Assembly (NCBI RefSeq): GCF_029873635.1
Contig: NC_080426.1
Location: 54,760,093-54,824,092 of the forward strand
Direction of reading: 5' to 3'
Source: Malania oleifera
Taxonomy: Eukaryota; Streptophyta; Magnoliopsida; Santalales; Ximeniaceae
DNA: 64,000 nucleotides
The translations under genes and the position numbers were made by a program. Position 1 is the stretch's first letter, and every line of letters starts with the position of its first letter. The notes beneath the pieces were generated by a model, which searched no databases, was not told the origin of the DNA, and saw nothing but the letters and a program-made list of their open reading frames with translations. Positions 58,401-63,600 of the stretch are shown here, piece after piece.

Positions 58401-59033
58401 CTGGGATCAGCAGATTCCAAGTCTTTTGCAAGCGTCGAATCTCCTGAAGAGAAACCGTTCCCGGCCTATAGCGGCGGTGTCTTCGCACATTTCGCGACCC
58501 TGCCTCACCTGAAAGGATCAAAATCATTCCTGACCCTCAACTTCACTTGTAACAAATTTCTAGAAAACTCAACAGAAAAGAAGAAAAAAAACCTAGCATT
58601 ATTAACATTTTGTCTACTAAAGTTAATGACATTTGCTCTGAAAAGCAGGGGAAAATTTATTTCCAAAATGCGAACCGAACACCGACGAAAACTCACTTGG
58701 TGTAGCATCCCCCGCCATCCTAGAACGTCCACCTCGCTGTAAATTTTCCCCAAAATGGTTTTTAAAAACTGGATGAGATACAAATGTACCAAACTTTTAA
58801 AATAACAGAAGAATAGATTAAAATTTTCCAAAAGCAGAAATAGAGCAAGAGAAGAAATGTACCGAACTCGTTCCAGGGGTCGACGGTGAGGCGACTCCGG
58901 CAGCTGCGAGATTTAGAGAGAGAAAATCAGGGTTTACGAATAGAGAGAGAGAGAGAGAGAGAGAGATCTGAGTCTGACCAGATTTGCGACGGGAACTTGT
59001 TTTCCTGCTGGCGACATGTTTGATTCTCGCCAT
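24590..59033 (-). CDS. CENH3: Centromeric histone H3 variant CENH3 (seven exons)
   Basis: CENH3 replaces histone H3 in centromeric nucleosomes and seeds the kinetochore. Coding exons on the minus strand are 59033-58979, 58903-58863, 58736-58697, 58508-58381, 51429-51355, 47463-47388 and 24645-24590. All introns are GT..AG, phases agree throughout, and the join gives 471 nt (156 residues plus stop). The product has a basic tail of about 58 residues starting [18 protein letters not shown], then [17 protein letters not shown] (alpha-N), PAAPFIRT, a long loop 1 ([10 protein letters not shown]), helix 2 ([20 protein letters not shown]), AKRVTLMKKD and the tail [12 protein letters not shown]. The loop-1 extension, RWTAEAL and GGKGQPW separate it from canonical H3, whose tail ends GERA. 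No frame damage is seen. Only the gene size, about 34.4 kb through transposon-filled introns, is unusual. Confidence 0.96.
25800..26420 (+). repeat. Degenerate tandem repeat, three copies
   Basis: Three diverged units of roughly 150-200 bp share, in order, a GTGTG(T/C)ACT-like start, a segment like GGAGATCTTGGC, then TTTTGTGAGGCATCTTTATG, GGACAAAACCATGA and GGCTCAATGGACCAAAGTA-like text (centres at about 25930, 26100 and 26370). No coding potential. Probably part of an old retrotransposon. Confidence 0.6.
26831..27060 (+). repeat. Old LTR-like repeat, copy A (uninterrupted)
   Basis: Matches the repeat split by Copia IV (29841-29973 plus 41913-41990). The shared blocks are GATGCTACATCCAAGCAAG, GAATTATATTTTT, AAATTAGTATTTTAATTTATTTAG-like text and the TATA-like CTATAAAAGGCC at 27014-27025. 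Position 26955-26959 (GTATT) corresponds to the Copia IV target site, so this copy shows the empty site. Confidence 0.7.
27109..27563 (-). mobile_element. Solo LTR of the Copia V family
   Basis: TGTTAGGGATCTAGG..CTTAACA, similar along its length to the two LTRs of Copia V (52317-52760 and 57243-57654), including the GTTTCGGTCTAATCTGACCT block. It is flanked by perfect 5-bp direct repeats CTTCC at 27104-27108 and 27564-27568. With a TSD and no internal sequence it is a solo LTR left by LTR-LTR recombination. Its orientation is minus, like Copia V and CENH3. Confidence 0.9.
28440..29060 (+). repeat. Unclassified LTR-like sequence with (GT)n
   Basis: A (GT)n run of about 38 bp (28513-28550), a TATA-like CTCTATATAAGAG at about 28610, CT-rich leader sequence, and a G/C-richer 3' part ending with GGGTTTAAATCGC. 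It resembles an LTR promoter and leader but no partner or PBS was found. The open frame at 28516-28776 begins in the GT run and is not coding. Confidence 0.4.
29841..29973 (+). repeat. Old LTR-like repeat, copy B, left part
   Basis: Left half of the repeat also seen as copy A. It ends with the Copia IV target site GTATT (29969-29973). The right half resumes at 41913 and runs through CTATAAAAGGCC at 41969-41980. Upstream, 29060-29840 has no recognisable gene. Confidence 0.7.
29974..30598 (+). repeat. Copia IV 5' LTR
   Basis: Starts TATTGTTTATGG, where the 3' LTR has TGTTGTTTATGG (one G-to-A change in the terminal TG). It carries a GTCGAC-type motif array at 30055-30205 upstream of TATA-like sequence near 30290, and the conserved Copia block CCGAACCACGTAATTCC at about 30428. 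Confidence 0.85.
30599..31331 (+). pseudogene. Copia IV gag-protease remnant (left part)
   Basis: Begins at the PBS and runs into [15 protein letters not shown] (30627) and [20 protein letters not shown] (30705), then jumps by an internal deletion of gag to [11 protein letters not shown], a stop, and a degraded protease. The protease-to-integrase linker is readable as [20 protein letters not shown] and NIFTLQDV (31050-31260), and the region ends at LWYMRLK of the pre-integrase domain. Gypsy III inserted here. Most of gag, including the zinc knuckle, is missing. Confidence 0.8.
31332..33001 (+). repeat. Gypsy III 5' LTR
   Basis: TGTAAAAACCC..GGGGCATGACA, 1670 bp. The TATA box GCTATAAAAGG is at about 31405, followed by CT-rich leader. 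A short internal repeat (GTGGCCGGCTCTATATCCGAG) occurs twice at 32161-32240. Confidence 0.95.
33326..34294 (+). pseudogene. Gypsy III gag
   Basis: Start [15 protein letters not shown] at 33326. Capsid core 33662-33900 ([27 protein letters not shown]). Two Cys clusters follow, [12 protein letters not shown] (34159) and an intact CCHC knuckle [14 protein letters not shown] (34210-34251), which in working elements packages the RNA. A TAA at 33626-33628 replaces a Gln codon, and a TGA ends the frame at 34292-34294 where relatives continue into protease. Confidence 0.9.
34391..34843 (+). pseudogene. Gypsy III protease
   Basis: Aspartic protease with an intact catalytic motif [12 protein letters not shown] (34438-34473) and [15 protein letters not shown] further on. 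TAG stops at 34796-34798 and 34826-34828 fall at Gln codons just after the domain. In an active copy it would process the Gag-Pol polyprotein. Confidence 0.9.
34844..36230 (+). pseudogene. Gypsy III reverse transcriptase / RNase H
   Basis: RT with [13 protein letters not shown] (35134), [12 protein letters not shown] (35350) and an intact catalytic FIDD box (35440-35451), then [20 protein letters not shown]. RNase [19 protein letters not shown] (35880), [14 protein letters not shown] (35990) and ADALSRK (36200). Defects are a one-base deletion at about 34990 and TAG stops at 35050, 35095, 35509, 36031, 36079 and 36124, each at a codon expected to be Gln or Trp. Confidence 0.92.
36231..37470 (+). 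pseudogene. Gypsy III integrase
   Basis: Intact HHCC zinc domain ([19 protein letters not shown], then [10 protein letters not shown]; 36525-36670) and DDE core: MDFVTGLP (36738), [14 protein letters not shown] (36912) and [13 protein letters not shown] (37018). Stops at 36787-36789 and 37093-37095 (Trp positions) and 37465-37467 (Arg position). It inserts the cDNA in active relatives. Confidence 0.92.
37471..37772 (+). pseudogene. Gypsy III integrase C-terminus and chromodomain
   Basis: [20 protein letters not shown], then a frameshift at about 37660, after which the chromodomain reads [20 protein letters not shown] and ends QLF-TGA at 37770-37772. This places the element with the chromodomain-bearing chromoviruses. 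Compared with Gypsy I the acidic EEAS segment has become KKTS. Confidence 0.85.
37773..38101 (+). other. Gypsy III 3' UTR, 62-bp duplication and PPT
   Basis: Non-coding. A 62-bp unit beginning GTGTATGTGTATGATGGG is tandemly duplicated (37901-37962 and 37963-38024). The polypurine tract AAGGAGGGGAGA abuts the 3' LTR. Confidence 0.85.
38102..39760 (+). repeat. Gypsy III 3' LTR
   Basis: Same sequence as 31332-33001 with scattered transitions and a small deletion (near 38637, relative to GGGGGATATTTA in the 5' copy). The terminal TG is mutated to AG. It ends GGGCGTGACA, followed by the TSD TAAAG. Confidence 0.95.
39761..41345 (+). pseudogene. Copia IV pol remnant (right part)
   Basis: Continues after Gypsy III with integrase ([20 protein letters not shown] at 39776-39835, normally SDVWGP), a DNG-like region lost by frameshift, and EIFEQGKL-like text. 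Then come a decayed ELWA..FGC segment (about 40085-40130), an RT palm trace reading [17 protein letters not shown] where YVDDMLIA is expected (about 40636), and RNase H-like fragments to about 41200. Many stops; no function possible. Confidence 0.7.
41346..41912 (+). repeat. Copia IV 3' LTR
   Basis: TGTTGTTTATGG..CACAACA. It contains two perfect palindromes, ACTCGTCGACGAGT and CTTGTCGACAAG (about 41427-41464), upstream of TTATATATGC (about 41595). Compared with the 5' LTR the second half of the motif array is deleted. Confidence 0.9.
42131..43005. repeat. MITE-like element with TTTTAAAAGG ends
   Basis: The left side has CTATTTTAAAAGGCTCAATC and the right side, inverted, TTTTAAAAGGTGAAGGCG. 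Between them are AAGGCTTA/TAAGCCTT motifs near both ends. A second foldback element (42552-42811) lies inside. No TSD fixed. Confidence 0.4.
42552..42811. repeat. Foldback MITE, nested
   Basis: About 260 bp whose two halves are inverted repeats. The ends are GGGACTAAAGATACTAACC and, inverted, GGGAAAGAAGACACTGACC. Internal pairs include CTTGAGGTTTCAAAATTTCC with the inverse of the right half. No coding sequence. Confidence 0.55.
43281..43525 (+). repeat. Copia LTR fragment with (GT)n
   Basis: Shares about 110 bp with the complement of 60275-60395, including AGAGTTGAAACCTTAAGCAG, TTTCGTTTGATAATAG and AAAATTGCACAGAGGCTCC. The rest (TTTTGTATTTGCTCTGTGTG and a GT run at 43468-43497) matches the usual R/U5 layout of Copia LTRs. 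No partner LTR or TSD. Confidence 0.55.
43741..46690 (-). pseudogene. RTE-type LINE, 5'-truncated, split by an insertion
   Basis: Non-LTR retrotransposon on the minus strand. The 3' end at 43741 is a TTG-rich tail. Read from the right: [14 protein letters not shown] (about 46450), [20 protein letters not shown] (46230-46170), the catalytic box [10 protein letters not shown] (about 45862-45835), [16 protein letters not shown] (about 45640-45600). After the insertion come [14 protein letters not shown] (44255-44210), [10 protein letters not shown] and [15 protein letters not shown] (44170-44080). The motifs match plant RTE reverse transcriptase and its C-terminal region. Frameshifts and stops throughout. 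Confidence 0.85.
44262..45590. mobile_element. AT-rich non-autonomous DNA transposon-like insertion in the LINE
   Basis: The left end CCTAGTTTGGAACTACTT and the inverted right end CCTTGTTTGGGAGTACTT agree at 15 of 18 positions. Subterminal AAGTG(T/C)TT motifs are inverted at both ends. The 1.3-kb interior is extremely AT-rich and non-coding. It interrupts the LINE frame between HRV and WVKWRS, which shows it inserted later. The TSD could not be resolved. Confidence 0.6.
47388..47463 (-). CDS. CENH3: CENH3 exon 6 (end of helix 2 and loop 2)
   Basis: 76 nt. The acceptor is TTCTGTAG and the donor GTAAGT. It encodes residues 114-138 ([20 protein letters not shown], then KRVTL) plus one base of codon 139. 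If intron 6 were retained, the frame would end two codons later (SK then TGA), removing helix 3. Confidence 0.95.
47464..51354 (-). other. CENH3 intron 5 (3.9 kb)
   Basis: Bounded by donor GTATCG and acceptor CTGTAG. No coding frame is supported. It contains AT-rich sequence (48200-48570), a short DATWKQ-like remnant shared with repeats A and B (about 48861-48885, low confidence), and the LTR-like segment at 50110-50480. Confidence 0.85.
50110..50480 (+). repeat. Short LTR/TRIM-like sequence
   Basis: GTCCTACATTGG and GTCTCACATTGGAGAGAAG boxes, a TATA-like GCTATATAAAGAGCTC (about 50228), then TTGGTGTTTGGCACAAG and GGGTGCCCGACACAAC near the end. This layout is usual for short plant LTRs. No PBS or partner was found. 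Confidence 0.45.
51355..51429 (-). CDS. CENH3: CENH3 exon 5 (CENH3 targeting region)
   Basis: 75 nt, phase 0 at both ends. The acceptor TTGTGGAAG has a weak pyrimidine tract; the donor is GTATCG. It encodes residues 89-113 ([13 protein letters not shown], then [12 protein letters not shown]), that is the end of helix 1, the extended loop 1 and the start of helix 2. This is the CATD region that directs CENH3 to centromeres. Confidence 0.95.
51430..52316 (-). other. CENH3 intron 4, left flank of Copia V
   Basis: Intron sequence without recognisable features. The other flank is 57655-58380, also featureless. Intron 4 without Copia V would be about 1.6 kb. Confidence 0.8.
52770..54693 (-). pseudogene. 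Copia V reverse transcriptase / RNase H
   Basis: [22 protein letters not shown] and [18 protein letters not shown] (54315-54150), then the catalytic YVDDMLVVG (about 53840-53815) intact. RNase [21 protein letters not shown] (53330-53265) and [20 protein letters not shown] (about 53000-52935). Frames are broken at 54328, 53950, 53698 and 53227. A 101-bp tandem duplication lies within RNase H. Confidence 0.88.
53063..53264 (-). repeat. 101-bp tandem duplication in Copia V RNase H
   Basis: Two copies (53063-53163 and 53164-53264) starting CTCTTTGCTGGCTT, differing at only a few sites. 101 is not a multiple of three, so the duplication alone shifts the frame. Confidence 0.9.
54700..55605 (-). 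pseudogene. Copia V integrase
   Basis: The GAG-pre-integrase/zinc region ends [14 protein letters not shown] (about 55430-55390). The DDE core starts [15 protein letters not shown] (first Asp) and [19 protein letters not shown] (second Asp) is readable at about 55150-55125 and FGCVAYVYV near 54840. At least five stops interrupt 55250-54700. Confidence 0.85.
55771..56550 (-). pseudogene. Copia V gag-protease (zinc knuckle deleted)
   Basis: Open frame of 259 codons starting [20 protein letters not shown]. It has a UBN2-type gag core ([31 protein letters not shown]). Where TNT1-type elements have a CCHC knuckle, the frame passes directly from [13 protein letters not shown] to the protease [13 protein letters not shown], so the knuckle is deleted in frame. 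The catalytic DSGA is intact. The frame ends at 55771, and continues in another frame at 55798-55607 ([20 protein letters not shown]). Confidence 0.88.
56690..56960 (-). repeat. TGACG / ACGTGGC repeat cluster in Copia V leader
   Basis: Between PBS and gag. On the plus strand GACGCCGTTACTGACGCCATTT is effectively present twice (about 56732-56782), followed by six or more (T/C)(A/G)ACGTGGC or decayed TGACATGGC motifs to about 56920. Confidence 0.75.
58381..58508 (-). CDS. CENH3: CENH3 exon 4 (tail end, alpha-N, helix 1)
   Basis: 128 nt. The acceptor is ATCCTTTCAG and the donor GTGAGT. It encodes residues 46-88 including [35 protein letters not shown]. This is the most conserved part of the histone fold start, and it fixes the identity as an H3-family protein. 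Confidence 0.96.
58697..58736 (-). CDS. CENH3: CENH3 exon 3 (N-terminal tail)
   Basis: 40 nt. The acceptor is ATTTACAG and the donor GTGAGT. It encodes [13 protein letters not shown] plus the first base of a Ser codon completed by exon 4. The tail is fast-evolving in plant CENH3, so support comes from splice sites and phase, not from similarity. Confidence 0.85.
58863..58903 (-). CDS. CENH3: CENH3 exon 2 (N-terminal tail)
   Basis: 41 nt. The acceptor is AAATCTCGCAG and the donor GTACAT. Its first two bases complete an Ala codon with exon 1; it then encodes [13 protein letters not shown]. The Ser/Thr/Pro-rich composition is typical of CENH3 tails. Confidence 0.85.
58940..58966 (+). repeat. 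(GA)n in CENH3 intron 1
   Basis: About 26 bp of GA on the plus strand, that is a CT tract in the 75-bp intron, which can serve as part of the pyrimidine tract before exon 2. Confidence 0.9.
58979..59033 (-). CDS. CENH3: CENH3 exon 1 (start of N-terminal tail)
   Basis: 55 nt, ATG at 59033-59031. It encodes [18 protein letters not shown] plus one base. MAR-K-H is the usual start of plant CENH3, which makes this start preferable to the upstream in-frame ATG at about 59105. The donor GTCAGA is weaker than consensus. Intron 1 is only 75 bp and contains a CT run. Confidence 0.9.
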
Positions 59034-59105
59034 GGATGGATGAGTCGAAGCTCCACCGTGAAGCTCTGGCAGCGGTGCTTTTGTTTCTGAAAAGCCCTTT
59101 TCCAC

Positions 59106-59230
59106 TTTTGTTTTTAATTTTTCCCGTTGGGGAGACGGAGACCGGTGCCGATGCCGATGCCTGTTTGAGACTCTACTATTTACTCTCTCCGCTCAACTAT
59201 GGCAAAATTCAAATAGTTCCCGCTCAATTT
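59106..59230 (-). promoter_or_regulatory. CENH3 upstream region with two E2F-like motifs
   Basis: TTTTTCCCG (59118-59126, 85 bp before the ATG) and TTCCCGCT (59217-59224, 184 bp before it) each match the E2F consensus TTTSSCGC at seven of eight positions. Arabidopsis CENH3 is a known E2F target expressed in dividing cells, so these are reasonable candidates. No clear TATA box is seen. Confidence 0.45.
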
Positions 59231-59239
59231 CATTCTCTT

Positions 59240-60160
59240 TTGCCAAGTGTCCTCTCTTTCGGTTGCGCTTTGAACAAGTAGAAGAAGAGCGTCCGAGTAA
59301 CTAAGATATGAATTATCGCTCTCATATTTTTTAACTCAAAACATTATTAAAACTTAATTAAATTCATGTCCTTAAGTGTTTTTATTTCTCCTCAATAAAG
59401 AAATAAATTATAAAACGTGTTTGTTTAAATTATCAATTTTCTGTTTGTTTTATCGGTTTTCAATTATTTTGATAACTTTTTTTTCAAAAATTTTAATATT
59501 CAGAAATAGTTTTTTTATTAAATTATTCATTTTATACACTTTTAAATTAAAATCAAAATTAAATGATCATATGAATTTAAATACAATTAAAAGATATATA
59601 TGCATAAATTTTAAAAAGTAGTAATAAAGCCAATTACAAAATATTTTTACTACTTTTCAATTGTCATGTCTAATAAAATTTTATTGTGCAGTAAAATTAG
59701 AAAGTAGAACAATTAAAAAAATAATTATAATAAATTTATTTTTATTATAATAATTTTTTAATGTGTATTATTTGTAATTTTATTATTTTAATCATATTTT
59801 TATAATATTATTTGATTTAAAGTGGAAATGAGCATTATTAATTAAGATTTTAATTGGTATTAGTTTTATCAATGTTAACCAAACAGGTTATTTGCTTCTA
59901 ATTTTTAGCTTCTATTTTTGGTTTTTGATTTTCGTTTCTAGTTTTTGTTTCTCTAATTTTTTACAACCATACCACATAAATAATTAACTAAAATTATAAA
60001 TTGTGAAAGTAAGAATCTTGGCATTTGCTTGGATTAAGAATTTCATAAAAAAATAAAAGGAAAATAAGAAGGAAATTATTTTTCATTGTACTTTCTTTTT
60101 ACATAAAATACTATTAAAAACAAAAAAAATTATTTTGATATGACTAAAAATTAAGAAAAT
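59240..60160. other. AT-rich intergenic DNA, no gene seen
   Basis: Upstream of the CENH3 promoter. Very AT-rich with MITE-like text (60025-60180 resembles the repeats at 22440-22890). No coding frame is convincing. Confidence 0.7.
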
Positions 60161-60420
60161 TTGCTCACTAATTTGGTTATTGCGAAATCACTTCCTAAGG
60201 TTATGCCCACACATATAACAAATAAGAAAATAAAGAAATCAGAGGAAAGAAGAAAAAGAGCAAATTTACCTGATTTAACAATATGCCTACATCCATGGAA
60301 CAACTGTGCAATTTTCCCTATTATCAAACGAAAATTGTTTTAAGATTTCAACTCTTGACTATAATGTATATATATATAGTTCCATATAAAAAACTTCAAA
60401 ATACCCTGATTATAATATAA
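60160..60420 (-). repeat. Copia LTR fragment, minus orientation
   Basis: The complement of 60275-60395 matches 43300-43415 over about 110 bp, and continues with CCATGGATGTAGGCATATTG, the conserved Copia R/U5 block. Solitary and without a TSD. Confidence 0.55.
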
Positions 60421-60975
60421 TGACATTATACCCTCACTCAAATAACTATACCATTACATCTAGAGGATCCTCCAATATGTCTTGCTCAGTTTACTTTAAG
60501 TAAATAAAAAGGTTTCACGAATAAGTTATGTGAATATGAGTTATAACTTAACAATTATGTTGGTGTACATCCAGTCTCACATCGCCTCTGTGGGCAGTGT
60601 GTTGAGGATGAGCACTTTAACTTGGTATCAGGGTTGGACCTTGGGTCGCTTAGCTCTTCTGTGGATTGGACTCCTCCTCACCTCATTTCCCCTCATGGGC
60701 TCAAGGAGGAGTGTTGGTGTACGCCTAATCTCACATTGTCTCTATGTGCAGTTTCAAGCCAGTATAAGATCTTCTTATCTCTCTCTCTTTGATACCTAGG
60801 TTTTGAGGATAAGCTCTCTAACTAATTAAGTATATCTTTTATTTTTCTTTTTTACTCTTCCTATTAAATCAAGTATGAAAAAATAACATTTTTTTGTATT
60901 TTTGTTATTTTTCCCCCCATGGACTCAAGAGGGAGTGTTGGTGTACATCCAGTCTCACATGTGGGCAGTCTCAAG

Positions 60976-61818
60976 TAGGGATGAGCATAATTCGGGGAAA
61001 CCCGAATTAACCTATCAATTTCGGTCAGTTCAGTTTGGTTAACAAATAGGGGTCGGTCGGTTCGGTTATGTGTTCGCTAAATTTTGGGTAATCAGTTATC
61101 GGGTTGGTTATGAAAAAATTTAATTCGGTTAACCAAATTACCCGAATCAAGAATTAATTAAAATTTAAATATAAAATAGATATATATTATATGCTAGGGT
61201 CCTCTCCTATGTGCCAGACGACCCCGACTGGCCAACTGTTTGTGTCCTCTCATCTGCGTCGCAGCTTCTCGATGACTCCATCTCAAACCCTTATTTTTCC
61301 TTCTCCAGTTCTCCTTCAAAGTCTCCTTTGCACTGCAGCCTCTCCAGTTTCCCCTCTCGGTCTCGGACCTCAGTTCTCCTTCTCCTTCAGATTTCAGTCC
61401 TTCTTTTGTTTCCCTCTGCTAGACTTAGCAGGCAGTCCTTCTCCACTTCTCCTTTTCCCTCTTCGCAAATCGTCTCTTCAATCTTCGTTGCTTTGCTTGA
61501 GGCTCATGCCCTAAGCGCCGGCGGCTAAGCCCCTCTTCCCACTTCCCAGTTCTCTGTCCTCATCCCAATCCCGATCCCAAATCCCTCTTCCAGTAGCTGG
61601 ATGGATCGATTCAGTGACTCAGGTACATATTCCATTCTTTAATAATTAATTTTAATTATTTTGGTTAGATTCGGTTAACCGAATTACCCGAAAAGGAATT
61701 TGGTCGGGTTCGGTTCAGGTAGCTCTCCTTGTTCGGTCGGTTCAGTTAACAGAATTTATTAACCGAAATTTTTGATTAATTAACCAAATTTGACCAAATC
61801 GACCGTTTGCTCACCCTA
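60976..61818. mobile_element. hAT-type non-autonomous transposon with captured DNA
   Basis: TIRs TAGGGATGAGCA and, inverted, TAGGGTGAGCA. The flanks share the direct repeat AGTCTCAAG (60967-60975 and 61819-61827), consistent with the 8-bp TSD of hAT elements. Subterminal sequence is rich in TTCGGTTAACC-type motifs at both ends. The middle (61190-61622) is far more GC-rich and gene-like. It interrupts LTR3 of the TRIM. Confidence 0.8.
61195..61622 (+). pseudogene. Captured 5' end of a host gene (probable)
   Basis: A C/T-rich segment resembling a plant 5' UTR, ending in ATGGATCGATTCAGTGACTC AG followed by GTACAT, that is a short first exon (MDRFSDS) with a splice donor. The overlapping frames at 61191-61514 and 61211-61528 arise from the CT-rich composition and probably are not translated. 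I do not recognise the donor gene. Confidence 0.45.
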
Positions 61819-61889
61819 AGTCTCAAGCTTGTATAAAATCATCTCTTCTTGATATCTAGATTTTAAGGATGAGCTCTCTAACTAATTAA

Positions 61890-63600
61890 AGATATCTTTT
61901 ATTTTTCTTTTTTACTCTTCCTATATATTAAATAAAGTACGAAAAATTAACATTTTTGTTTTTTTTTTTATTTTTTTTTAATTTCAAACAGGCTTGTAAG
62001 TTGAATTAATTGATGTAAACTAAAACTTAAGATTTAAAATATATAAATTGTTTAATTGAATAATTAGTAGCCTACATGTTTGACTATGAATCCAACAATT
62101 GGACCATTGATTTAGTGGCCCACTTATTCCACCAAGTTAATGTCCATGTGGAGCTTAATAAGGTTGTGTATCATTTCATTTTGCATTAATTTATTATGAC
62201 AACAAAAGTTTGTAATAACAAAATAAAAGGACAAAAAGTTATTGTATAAATGTGGTAAATTTTTTTAACACATAAGTACTAGATGAGCAGTTAACTAATG
62301 AATAGATATTTTGTCTAACAAATTATGAGAGTGTTTTATAGTAATTGGTAAAAAATCGAAGATTGTAACCTTATATTTAAATAACTTTTAGATTTGAATT
62401 TGCATTCAAATTAGATAAGAAAATGTGTTCAAAATTATCCAAATCTAAATTTAAAATATGAAATTCATGCTCTTAAATACAACATAAAGTCATTTCGGAA
62501 AAAAATTTTGAAGGCGAGGTGGTGGGGCAATAAGTGAATTTTATTTTTTTATTTTTTTTATTTATAATTTCATGTTTGATGAGGCTAATTCCTCTCCCCC
62601 TATCACCTCCAACAAGGATGATTATTTTTTTTCCTCATCACCCATAAAATGATTTATTTGAAACTCTTTTACAATAACAAGTTTTGCGAAAAAAAAAAAA
62701 GAAGAAGTTGTATGCTATGTAATTTCTTGTTGGATTTTATGTTAATTTTAATTTTTTTTTTATTTTCTGTTTATTTGTTGTCCAATTGTAAGTCTATAAG
62801 GTCTTAATTGGATCAAATATTTTATTTGAGGAAAAAAATAAAAATAAAAAATGCATTTTTGATTGTATTTTCCCTCAACAACAACGAGCATTAAAAGTTA
62901 AAAATTTAAAAAAATCAAATAATAAACATATATAGAATCAAAAATTTATTTATTGATTAGTTATGTATTCTATTTTCCTTCTTATTTTCCTCCTTAACAA
63001 AATAAGAAAAAAAATGTAATATTTTTCTAAGTTGCCAATGAGGGTTTAAGGCATTCTTATGTGCTTTGTTAATCTTTGTTGGGTAAAATACTTATTTTTA
63101 TTTTTATTTTTTTTAAGACATTCTTTTTCAATAAATCAAGATTTTTGAAATTTTGGTCTCATTATGTCCTTTTGGAACTTGAAAAATATTAGGGAGAGTA
63201 AAGAAAAATATAAATGAAATTACTTTTCATGTTTGGTTATTATGAAAGTAAATAAGAAAATAAAAAATATACTAAATCAATGATAAATAATTTTAATTTT
63301 ATACATTATTAACATTTAATTTTTCTAGAGAAAATTAATTATGTCACAACAATTTTTAGTTTTAATAGTATTTGATATAAGAAAACACAACAAAATAGAA
63401 AATAAATTTCTCAACTTGTTGTACAATTTTCTAATCCTTTTCCCTTTTTCTTTTTTTTTACAATAATTGCCTTTTGATTTTCAATTGACATATATTCTTT
63501 TGAAATTAGGTCCAAGATTTCATGGTACAACAAATGGATTCTTGGACTTGCTTTGAAGACTCAAAGCAATGCTTATTATTGAAAGCTTAATTGCTCTTTC
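61890..63600. other. AT-rich intergenic DNA, no gene seen
   Basis: Poly-A/T and MITE-like text, including a copy of the GGATCAAATATTTTATTTGAG repeat at about 62805-62990 and a further related segment at 63180-63440. No coding or RNA gene is supported. Confidence 0.7.

Larger units (their letters stand above)
60558..61883 (+). mobile_element. TRIM-like array with three short LTRs
   Basis: LTR1 60558-60621 (internally shortened), PBS TTGGTATCAGGGTTGG from 60622, an internal segment of about 75 bp, PPT CAAGGAGGAG, LTR2 60712-60823, a second internal segment ending in PPT-like TCAAGAGGGAG, and LTR3 60936-61883 split by a hAT-type element. The LTRs share TGTTGGTGTAC, TCTCACAT, (T/A)AAGATCTTCTTATC-like text and GATGAGCTCTCTAACT. 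There is no coding sequence, as expected of TRIMs, which depend on other elements for movement. Confidence 0.65.

Noticed and set aside
24590-59033. Possibility that CENH3 is a dead pseudogene
   Set aside because: Every exon is open, all phases match, splice borders are GT..AG, and conserved histone-fold residues are intact. Silencing remains possible but is not visible in the sequence.
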